Assembly: GCA_016841725.1 (NCBI GenBank)
Contig: JAENYP010000011.1
Location: 35,700 to 99,699, forward strand
Direction of reading: 5' to 3'
DNA: 64,000 bases
Source of the DNA: Thermincola carboxydiphila
GTDB taxonomy: Bacteria > Bacillota > Thermincolia > Thermincolales > UBA2595
Both the position numbers and the translations under genes were made by a program. The number at the start of each line of letters is the position of its first letter. Position 1 is the stretch's first letter. Under the pieces are notes generated by a model. It ran no database searches, was not told where the DNA came from, and saw nothing but the letters and a program-made list of their open reading frames with translations. Below are positions 17,086 through 25,008 of the stretch, piece after piece.

Positions 17086-17958
17086 ATGGGATACTATTCG
17101 CCTTTACGTTATCCAGGTGGAAAACGCCGCTTGGCTGACTTTGTGCGGCTGGTCATTGAGAAAAATGGAATTAGTGGTGGAACATATGCGGAACCGTTTG
17201 CTGGAGGAGCTGCAGTAGCTCTTTCTATGTTGTTTTCGGGGACAGTAAGTAGGGTTGTTATTAATGATAAAAATCCGGCTGTTTATGCTTTTTGGTATTC
17301 TGTTCTTAATTATCCGGATGAGTTGTCTAAATTGATAAATGATACAAAAGTATCTATCGATGAGTGGCACAAGCAGAGAAAAATCATGGATGTCATAAAG
17401 GAACCCTGCCTTGGATTAGGTTTTTCAACATTTTTTTTGAATCGCACAAATAGATCAGGAATTCTGCTAGGGGGGGTAATTGGTGGCTTGAATCAGGATG
17501 GTCCATGGAAAATTGATGCCAGATATAATAAGGGTGACTTAATAAACCGAATTACTGCTATAGCGAAAAAAAAGGAACAGATTCAAATATATAACCTCGA
17601 TATTTTTGATTTTATTCATGAAGTAGTTCCTGGTTTAGAAGCAAATACATTAATATATTTTGACCCACCATATTTTCATAAGGGCAGCTTGCTTTATGAA
17701 AACCATTTTGAAGAGGCAACACATAAAAGGTTGGCACAAGCAATAACCGAGGAAGTACAACTACCATGGTTGGTCTCTTACGACAATGTGGAAAAAATAA
17801 AAGAGTTTTATAATGGTCACGAAATGGCTGAATTCTCGCTAAGCTATAGTGCTGCTAAACGATATAAAGGAACCGAGATAATGATATTCTGTAACCCGGA
17901 AGCCAGGCCGAGCCAAGAAGAAATGAGCAAGAACAAGATCCGTATTACGATGGTGTGA
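17086..17958 (+). CDS. Dam-type (D12 class) adenine-N6 DNA methyltransferase
   Basis: The order of motifs is that of D12-class N6-adenine methyltransferases: PLRYPGGK at residues 6-13, the SAM-binding AEPFAGGAAVAL, INDKNPAVYAFW, the GGxxQ region ILLGGVIGGLNQDG, and catalytic DPPY at 193-196. The length of 290 residues is normal. The ATG at 17086 is preceded by GTGAGGTT; an in-frame ATG at 17071 has no better site. The stop (TGA) is followed 1 bp later by the GTG of the HerA gene, so they are translationally coupled. Methylation probably marks host DNA so that the nuclease genes downstream spare it; the target (GATC or other) cannot be read here. Confidence 0.88.
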   Translation: MGYYSPLRYPGGKRRLADFVRLVIEKNGISGGTYAEPFAGGAAVALSMLFSGTVSRVVINDKNPAVYAFWYSVLNYPDELSKLINDTKVSIDEWHKQRKIMDVIKEPCLGLGFSTFFLNRTNRSGILLGGVIGGLNQDGPWKIDARYNKGDLINRITAIAKKKEQIQIYNLDIFDFIHEVVPGLEANTLIYFDPPYFHKGSLLYENHFEEATHKRLAQAITEEVQLPWLVSYDNVEKIKEFYNGHEMAEFSLSYSAAKRYKGTEIMIFCNPEARPSQEEMSKNKIRITMV

Positions 17959-17959
17959 G

Positions 17960-20008
17960 GTGAAGTCAGTGTTTGATAACATTGGTAAACTGGTGAAGGA
18001 CAACCCATTAGTAAAACTTGTGCAAAAAGATAACTTTATGGGGTGGATCTACAACATTGATTATGACCAAGCATTAGTAGTAACGAACGACCTATGGAAG
18101 GCACAAGTGCAAGGAGTACCGCATAACTGTTTCTTAGTTGCTGCGACATTCAATCCAGAAGAATTTCTGGAAGTGACAAATGAAGAGCGGGAAGTTATCT
18201 TGCTACGCGTTACCGGATCGACTCATCTGCCTCAAGATGCAGATATGATTCGTGCTAAAATTGATAATTTTCAACAACAAACTGGAGTGTACCTAACTGA
18301 AGGTGGACGCGATTTTGATGACATTACAAAAAATATGCTTCAGTTTAGTGGCCTTGAGTGCAGGGTCTTGGGAACATTTTATGTTCAGGATAACGAATTA
18401 TGGTTGGGCAGCGATATTGAATCATTTGCCGTAGCAGCAAGATTTAACGTATACAGACCGCGGGGCGAGGCTCTTAAGACAATTGTTAATTATGTGGATC
18501 CAATTCGTCGTAAAAAGGCTGAGGAAGATGCTAAGCTGCTGGGAATAGAGAAACCAATAAAACCGTTTCAGATTGGGACAGTTCGGTACACGTCTACCGA
18601 CCGCTTACACCGCGGGGAAGGAGAGACAAAGGTGCCTTTTAGCATCCAGCCCTCTGACTTTTTAGCCCGCCGCACTGCTGTGTTAGGGATGACCCGAACA
18701 GGTAAATCAAATATGGTTAAGCAGACGGTTTCGGTAGTAAAGCGTATTGCAGATGAGTGTGAGGTTAGTATTGGACAGATTATTTATGACATAAATGGTG
18801 AATATGCTAACGCCAACCAACAAGACCAGGGTGCTATTGCGGATATATACTCATCCGACACTATCAGGTATAGAATGGTCAAGACAGATGGATTTGAAGA
18901 ACTGCAAAATAATTTCTACATACAACTACAGGAAGGATTTAATACAATATGTAATGTTATAAGAGAAGACGCCAATAGTTCAGCAGCTGATGTAAAGACT
19001 TTCATGAATATGTCACTCGATGAACCTGATCGTAAAGACTATAAATTACATAATCGGTGGGAAGTAAAAGTAGCTGCTTACAAGACCTTACTTTATAAAG
19101 CTGGTTTCGAATATAATAGTAAATTTCGGGTATCATTTAAGGCTAATGACAATGTAAGAGCCAGAGTAAATGAAGAATTAAATGCTAAACTTGCTAAAGG
19201 CGAGACAACGCTTGATATTAATCCGTCCCAGGGTATGGACTTTAATACAGCAGAAAAATGGTTTCTTGCTGCTCGAAAAGCAAATAAGCAAGGTAAGGAA
19301 ATTGGACAACTAAAATCATCTGATGGCTCATCCAATTGGTTGGATGATGAGACTGTGGCTATATTGAATATGCTAGCAAACAAAAGTAATAACGATGCTT
19401 ATATAAACGGTTATCGCATTTTGGTAGGAGCAAAGAAATATCATTCTCCAAGAAGGTCTCAAGAAGTATCCAATGAGATTTATAAACATTTATGTGATGG
19501 GAAAATAGTAATTTTAGACTTGTCAGTTGGAGATGCAACATTACGTGAAAAAATAAGTAAAAGTATTGCACAAACAGTTTTTGACCGTTCAATGCAGAAG
19601 TTTCTGGAAGGTGCTGTTCCACCAAATATTGTGGTGTATATCGAAGAGGCCCATAACTTGATTGGACGAGACCAGGATCTTACAGAAACATGGCCGCGGT
19701 TAGCTAAAGAAGGAGCGAAATATAAAATTTCATTGGTTTATGCTACTCAAGAAGTTTCATCCGTCCATCCTAACATTTTGGCCAACACAGAAAACTGGTT
19801 CATATCACACCTCAATAACGACAAAGAAATCCGGGAACTTGCGCGCTTTTATGATTTCGCAGATTTCAGCAGGTCTTTGCTGCGTGCTCAAGACGTTGGA
19901 TTTACGCGTATAAAAACGCTGTCAAGTCCATTTGTGGTACCGATTCAGATAGACAAATTTGAACCGGAACGTGAAATTGAACGGCTTAAGAATTTGAAGA
20001 AGGCGTAG
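17960..20008 (+). CDS. herA: HerA-like hexameric DNA-translocase ATPase
   Basis: A 682-residue HerA/FtsK-superfamily ATPase (DUF87 type). An N-terminal HAS-barrel-like beta region (to about 170) is followed by SIQPSDFLARRTAVLG and Walker A GMTRTGKSN (residues 243-251). Walker B is IVVYIEEAHNL (about 554-564), and an arginine-finger region lies in NWFISHLNNDKEIRELARF. HerA rings pump DNA into a partner nuclease; here NurA is the next gene, 11 bp away, as in archaeal end-resection operons. The start is GTG in the string TGAGGTGAAG, 1 bp after the methyltransferase stop. An insertion of about 150 residues between Walker A and B is longer than in compact HerA proteins. Confidence 0.88.
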   Translation: MKSVFDNIGKLVKDNPLVKLVQKDNFMGWIYNIDYDQALVVTNDLWKAQVQGVPHNCFLVAATFNPEEFLEVTNEEREVILLRVTGSTHLPQDADMIRAKIDNFQQQTGVYLTEGGRDFDDITKNMLQFSGLECRVLGTFYVQDNELWLGSDIESFAVAARFNVYRPRGEALKTIVNYVDPIRRKKAEEDAKLLGIEKPIKPFQIGTVRYTSTDRLHRGEGETKVPFSIQPSDFLARRTAVLGMTRTGKSNMVKQTVSVVKRIADECEVSIGQIIYDINGEYANANQQDQGAIADIYSSDTIRYRMVKTDGFEELQNNFYIQLQEGFNTICNVIREDANSSAADVKTFMNMSLDEPDRKDYKLHNRWEVKVAAYKTLLYKAGFEYNSKFRVSFKANDNVRARVNEELNAKLAKGETTLDINPSQGMDFNTAEKWFLAARKANKQGKEIGQLKSSDGSSNWLDDETVAILNMLANKSNNDAYINGYRILVGAKKYHSPRRSQEVSNEIYKHLCDGKIVILDLSVGDATLREKISKSIAQTVFDRSMQKFLEGAVPPNIVVYIEEAHNLIGRDQDLTETWPRLAKEGAKYKISLVYATQEVSSVHPNILANTENWFISHLNNDKEIRELARFYDFADFSRSLLRAQDVGFTRIKTLSSPFVVPIQIDKFEPEREIERLKNLKKA

Positions 20009-20018
20009 AGGTGATAAA

Positions 20019-21428
20019 ATGCCCTACAACAACCAGTATGCAGATAAAAGTTCCCATGTTGATATAGTTCAGAACCCAGAGGTAGCAGAATTTATAGGTA
20101 ACTGTAGTTATATGCTAGAGCCAACTGAACAAGAAGAGGAACAGCTTAAGGAAATGTTTGTGGAGATACCCGAAAGCGATATCCCGTTGCCTGAGCATGT
20201 TATTTCAGTAGATGGGAGCTCTTATGAAGCATCTATAAATAACATGTTCCCTAGCACTAAACTAGGTTACATAAAAATTGGTTGTCTTCTTATTGACCGT
20301 AGTCAGTATAAAAACTTGCGTGTTCACAATAATCGATTCGTCGATCCATTTAGGGTAGCCAAAATGCAGGACAGCAACCGTGCGAACACTTTCAGCCTTC
20401 CCAGCTCCAACTTAGTGTATAAGGGGTCTAAAAGTGTGCAGGCAAGCTTTAGGTATGCTTTAGATGAACAGCTGTACAGACTGCGCACTATAGAAAATGA
20501 ACCGTCATCAAGTATGCGGACAACCCTGTTTCACATGGCTGCAATTCGTACGGGAGAACTGGGTACTAATGATCCAAATGTGCTGAAACTCCATAAATGC
20601 CCTAGTTGCGGAGTAAGTGAGGTCGAAGTTTTTGACATACCAGATGAACAAAAATGCCCGCATTGTGGGGAACCAGTATATCCAACGGACTGCCTTCGAA
20701 TTTGGGAGGAAGTGTCTGAGTACCTTTCCAATACAGCCCCAATAACCCGCCTTATGAATGTCATCGAACATCTAATTCCAGTCCACTACATCCGTATTAT
20801 ACGTGAATTTGAACAGAGCTACTTTGCCAATATTCTTGATAACCTAGCCTTTTTTGTAGATGGCCCTTTGGCTGTTTTTGGTACACCGGCATGGCTGCAT
20901 GCTAGTATACTTCGTTACATAAATAAAATTAACAATGAATTGATAACTCTGGGTAAGCACCGAATGGTTATTATTGGGCTTCAGAAATCTGGTGCGGTGG
21001 TTGATTATTTTAGTATGATTGATCGTCTGATTCCATCAGGGAAAATTTTTGCAGTTAAGGATGAATTTAGGTACAAATATATTACTCCTTGTAACACACC
21101 TTCGAACAATGGTTTTGGGTACGAGACTTACTATGGACAGGACTTTGTTTTAAAAACAGAAAGTGGTCGCACTTTTGTGTTATCAATACCATATCCTTTC
21201 CCCGGTAAGGCGTCTCATGGAACATTTAACTTTGTTCAGGAGAAAGTGAAATTAAGTAATTATCCGGAACTTGGAGTTGCTGTAAGTCTAATACGTGATT
21301 TTGAGTGTGATCTTTATGAAAATGCTGTAGTACCGATTGCGTTAGCCCATAAATACACTGCCATTAGTCTTGAGCCTGGAAGTAAAGTACTTGACTTGCT
21401 TTCACGGGAACACTTCAGGGGTAGGTGA
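20019..21428 (+). CDS. nurA: NurA-domain nuclease
   Basis: A 469-residue protein with the NurA hallmark ISVDGSSYEAS (metal-binding Asp65), the second acidic strand LAFFVDGPLAVFG, and the C-terminal KHRMVIIGLQKSG ... FVLSIPYPF pattern. An inserted zinc ribbon, CPSCG ... CPHCG (about 190-215), is not part of minimal NurA. NurA is a 5-prime-to-3-prime DNA nuclease that works inside the HerA ring. AGAGGTG precedes the ATG, and it ends 4 bp before the helicase gene start, so all four genes read as one operon. Confidence 0.85.
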   Translation: MPYNNQYADKSSHVDIVQNPEVAEFIGNCSYMLEPTEQEEEQLKEMFVEIPESDIPLPEHVISVDGSSYEASINNMFPSTKLGYIKIGCLLIDRSQYKNLRVHNNRFVDPFRVAKMQDSNRANTFSLPSSNLVYKGSKSVQASFRYALDEQLYRLRTIENEPSSSMRTTLFHMAAIRTGELGTNDPNVLKLHKCPSCGVSEVEVFDIPDEQKCPHCGEPVYPTDCLRIWEEVSEYLSNTAPITRLMNVIEHLIPVHYIRIIREFEQSYFANILDNLAFFVDGPLAVFGTPAWLHASILRYINKINNELITLGKHRMVIIGLQKSGAVVDYFSMIDRLIPSGKIFAVKDEFRYKYITPCNTPSNNGFGYETYYGQDFVLKTESGRTFVLSIPYPFPGKASHGTFNFVQEKVKLSNYPELGVAVSLIRDFECDLYENAVVPIALAHKYTAISLEPGSKVLDLLSREHFRGR

Positions 21429-21432
21429 TATC

Positions 21433-24006
21433 ATGGCCCAGGCTACATTGGATACTTTATTCGCTAAAATGAATTTTAAACCAAATAAAAATCAAAAGCG
21501 AGCCATAGAACACGGTGACGGGCCGCTTTTTCTGGTGGCTGGGCCCGGTTCTGGCAAAACGCGTGTTTTGTTATGGCGTGCCGTAAACCTGATAGTGTTC
21601 CATGGAGTCAAGCCCGAAGAAATATTTCTAAGTACCTTTACAGAAAAGGCGGCGTTACAGTTAAGGCAGGGATTATTAGCACTGCTTGCTGTGGCTTCCA
21701 GTGAAACCGGATTACCTTATGACATATCGCAAATGTATGTAGGAACAATGCACTCTTTATGCCACAAATTGATATCGGATAAGAGGATTAATAGAAGAAC
21801 TGGAAGTGGGAGGAAAGCTCCTGTTTTACTTGATGAGCTTGACCAGTACTTTTTTTTGTATGACGAATTCTGGCGGACGGCCGGTAAACATATTGGTGTG
21901 TCCAACATAAATGCTTATATAAATGGATACATAGCCAATAAAACAACTTCTTCAAAACATGAAGCAGTTAGAAACTGTCAGTCCCTCTTTAACAGGTTTT
22001 CAGAAGAATGTTTAACAGCGAGCGCAATGAGAGAAAAGGCTGAAGAAGATGAAATGACAGTAATGGCAGATCTGTATGATTATTATCTTGAGATACTAAA
22101 ATCAGGACCAAGGCCGCGCGCGGATCTTGCATTAATACAGCAAGAGGGATATAGGGTTTTAACTGAGAACCCTGATGCTAAATGTGTGTTTAAACATATT
22201 ATTGTGGATGAATATCAGGATACCAATGCCATTCAAGAAAAAATATACTTTGAACTGGCAGGGCACAAAAACATATGTGTTGTTGGTGATGATGATCAGG
22301 CATTGTATCGCTTTAGAGGTGCAACCGTTGAAAACTTTGTTTTTTTCCCGGATAGGTGTAGGAGTAATGTAAAAGGTGCTAAATTAACCAAAATACCCTT
22401 AGGAACAAATTACAGGTCAAGATCCGGTATTGTTGAATTATATAGTGATTTCATAGAAAAGGAAGATTGGAGACACGAAACAAAGAAGGGTAAGTATTAC
22501 AGGATAAATGATAAAGGAATAACTGCACACAGGACGGATGGTAAAATTGCTGTCGTAGCTACATCGCAGGGGAGATCAGAAGCGGTTTGTGATGAAATAG
22601 CAGAACTCGTCTATGGGCTTATACGTGAAAAGAAAGTGGCGGATCCAAATCAAATTGCATTCTTGTACCCATCATTGAAAAATTGTGCTCATGTTCCACG
22701 GATGATCGATGCGCTTGCACGCCGTGGGCTTTCTGTTTATGCTCCACGTGCCAACAAGTTTTTAGATAACGAAGAGCCGACAGCCATGATTGGCATGTTC
22801 ATTAAGGTTTTTGGCTGCCCAGAAAGAAACCCACAGTATGATTATGGGTCTAACAGGGAATTGTTTGATTGGTTTGATCGTTGTGAAGCACTTGCTGATG
22901 AAATTATTAAAACTGACCGTAAATTAAAGAGCTTTACAAAAGACAAGCAATTGGAATTAGAACGAGTCGCAGGTGATTATCAATACATAGAAAATGAAAT
23001 AATCCGGCACGGATGGAACATGGAAGATAACTTTAACATTCATCTGCATAGGCCGGCTTTTATGAAGATAAAAGTCCTAAGTAAGGAAGCTAAGCGCGAT
23101 ATCAGCGGAAAAAGACTCGAAGCGGTAATCAAGCGCCGGGGCGAACAAGGACGGGCGGTGACTCTGAAATGGTTTGTAAATAGAGTTACTTCTCTTGACT
23201 GGTCTATACTTGATTTGTTTTATGAATTATGTGGATTTGATTATTTTAGAAATATGTTTGATTTAGCTGAAAGTAGAGATGATGAAGGACCTATATGTAA
23301 TCTTGCATTGATAAGTCAGTATTTAGCACGGTATGTGGACGACCATCAAACACTGGTCACCGGGCGGTCAATTCTTACCGAATATTTTATTAACGAGTTC
23401 TTTACGCGTTATTTAAGGGCCCTATTTAAGTTGGGTGAAACTGAGTATGAAGATACAAATGACCCATTTCCACGTGGACGCATACCGTTTTTAACGATCC
23501 ACCAGGCGAAGGGATTGGAGTTTCCGGTAGTAGTATTGGGAAACATTACTCCGGCGAAAGGCCCGCAGAGAGTGGAAGTGCTGGTGAGGCCGTTATTGGA
23601 AGGAGATTATGAACCGTTAGATAGGTCTGGAGAATTTGATACCATGCGTAAATATTATGTAGCTTTGTCTCGTGCCAAGAATCTTTTGGTGATAGCCAAT
23701 ATGCGTGGTCCTGGTATTAGGAGGCACGGGCATTTGGACACCCTGTTGAATAACGTGCCATCAATTGACGATTTGGATCTCGATGACATTCCCGCAGAAG
23801 AAACCTTAGATAGTGAAGTACCCCGGGTATATTCATATACGGCTGATTATCTGTCATATCTTGACTGTCCACGTAAATACATGTTATTTCGTAAGTATGG
23901 ATTTGCTCCGGCACGTACCACGATTATGTTTTTTGGCAGCCTGGTTCACCGTACTATCGAGGATCTTCACCATTTGATGATTGAAAGGAGGGGGGAGGGG
24001 TCATGA
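21433..24006 (+). CDS. UvrD/RecB-like SF1 helicase with the first part of a RecB nuclease domain
   Basis: An 857-residue UvrD/PcrA/AddA-type helicase: Walker A AGPGSGKTR (G37-T43), IVDEYQDTN (D259-E260), GDDDQALYRFRGA, HQAKGLEFPVVVLG and YVALSRAKNLLVIAN. The last ~55 residues read YTADYLSYLDCPRKYMLF ... FFGSLVHRTIEDLHH, which is the opening of a RecB/AddB-type nuclease domain, including the first iron-sulfur cysteine (CPRK) and the GxxVH histidine. The rest of that domain is in the next ORF, in the -1 frame, with a 4-nt ATGA overlap. The ATG at 21433 is chosen over 21370 because of GGGGTAGGTGA upstream. Confidence 0.85.
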   Translation: MAQATLDTLFAKMNFKPNKNQKRAIEHGDGPLFLVAGPGSGKTRVLLWRAVNLIVFHGVKPEEIFLSTFTEKAALQLRQGLLALLAVASSETGLPYDISQMYVGTMHSLCHKLISDKRINRRTGSGRKAPVLLDELDQYFFLYDEFWRTAGKHIGVSNINAYINGYIANKTTSSKHEAVRNCQSLFNRFSEECLTASAMREKAEEDEMTVMADLYDYYLEILKSGPRPRADLALIQQEGYRVLTENPDAKCVFKHIIVDEYQDTNAIQEKIYFELAGHKNICVVGDDDQALYRFRGATVENFVFFPDRCRSNVKGAKLTKIPLGTNYRSRSGIVELYSDFIEKEDWRHETKKGKYYRINDKGITAHRTDGKIAVVATSQGRSEAVCDEIAELVYGLIREKKVADPNQIAFLYPSLKNCAHVPRMIDALARRGLSVYAPRANKFLDNEEPTAMIGMFIKVFGCPERNPQYDYGSNRELFDWFDRCEALADEIIKTDRKLKSFTKDKQLELERVAGDYQYIENEIIRHGWNMEDNFNIHLHRPAFMKIKVLSKEAKRDISGKRLEAVIKRRGEQGRAVTLKWFVNRVTSLDWSILDLFYELCGFDYFRNMFDLAESRDDEGPICNLALISQYLARYVDDHQTLVTGRSILTEYFINEFFTRYLRALFKLGETEYEDTNDPFPRGRIPFLTIHQAKGLEFPVVVLGNITPAKGPQRVEVLVRPLLEGDYEPLDRSGEFDTMRKYYVALSRAKNLLVIANMRGPGIRRHGHLDTLLNNVPSIDDLDLDDIPAEETLDSEVPRVYSYTADYLSYLDCPRKYMLFRKYGFAPARTTIMFFGSLVHRTIEDLHHLMIERRGEGS

Positions 24007-24824
24007 GTAAGGTAGATGACCGTGAGATAGAGCAGTTTCTTGAAAAGGTATTTGATGAAAACTATGAACATTTACATGCAGAAACAGGCCGGGGTATTAC
24101 ACCGGCTATGAGGCAGTTGGCCTGGGAACATGTTCGAGCTTACTGGCGCAGAATGAAGGCGGTGGCGGAAAAAGTTACTGAAACTGAGGTGCGTCTTTCT
24201 CTACCCTCACAGATCAGCCCTACCGGACGGCAATACACCATCGAAGGCGTAGTTGATGTTGTGCGTGAGGGGGATGAGACCATCATCTATGACCTCAAAA
24301 CGCACAACCCTGATATCGTAATGATAAATAAAGAGGCCTATGCCGGCCAGCTAAATGTTTATGCTCATATCTGGCAAAAATTACGTGGTAGTACCCCGGA
24401 TGACATTGCCATCATTGCCACAGAACCTCCTGCCGAGGTCAGAAAAGCACTACAGGAGAATGACAAAGATGCACTTGAGCAGGAAATGGCAAACTGGGAT
24501 CCGGTCGTGCGGCTCAATTTCGATCAAAATGCGGTAGATAAGTGTGTTACACATTTTGGACAAGTTGTAGATAACATTGAAAATGGTCGTTTTGTTCCGC
24601 CTGCTCCAGAGGTGCTTGGTAAAAAGAAACCAGGACAAAAGGCTCCTTTTGGTACGGCAGTCTGCCGGCACTGTGATGCCCGCTTTTCTTGCCGGTCATA
24701 TGAAAAGTATATGGCTTCAAAGGGACGCAAGAAAACAGATGTTATTGTAAGTGATGGTTCAGAATTAGAAGCAGAACGAGAAGATTTTCTGGAAACCATG
24801 GTGGATGCAGAAACCGGTGTTTAG
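24003..24824 (+). CDS. RecB-type PD-(D/E)XK nuclease (second part of the domain)
   Basis: A 273-residue protein with the catalytic core GVVDVVREGDETIIYDLKT (D85, D97, K99) and the QxxxY motif AGQLNVYAHIW. C-terminal cysteines CRHCDARFSC would complete a 4Fe-4S cluster with the CPRK cysteine that sits in the upstream ORF. This strongly suggests that the two polypeptides assemble into one RecB-like domain or are made as one by frameshifting on the G-run just before the junction (AGGAGGGGGGAGGGG). That purine run is also an excellent ribosome site for ATG 24003. Fold relatives are AddB, RecB and Cas4. Confidence 0.85.
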   Translation: MSKVDDREIEQFLEKVFDENYEHLHAETGRGITPAMRQLAWEHVRAYWRRMKAVAEKVTETEVRLSLPSQISPTGRQYTIEGVVDVVREGDETIIYDLKTHNPDIVMINKEAYAGQLNVYAHIWQKLRGSTPDDIAIIATEPPAEVRKALQENDKDALEQEMANWDPVVRLNFDQNAVDKCVTHFGQVVDNIENGRFVPPAPEVLGKKKPGQKAPFGTAVCRHCDARFSCRSYEKYMASKGRKKTDVIVSDGSELEAEREDFLETMVDAETGV

Positions 24825-25008
24825 CTAGTGGGCACGAAAAGGTTAACATGCAAAAATATTAAGTATACATGGTCGTTATGCGTTCGTAAAAATGATTGCG
24901 GCTAAAGCGCAGCAGTGTTAAAAGTTGAAAGTTTATATTAATGATAAAAAAGCTGTTTCCAAGACGCTCGTTGTCCATGGAGGCGAAGAAAAATAAGGAG
25001 TTGGAATA

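Noticed and set aside
15178-24824. Calling the WYL-HerA-NurA cluster DISARM, BREX or Dnd
   Set aside because: The hallmark genes (DrmA/DrmB, PglX/PglZ/BrxC, DndA-H) are absent.
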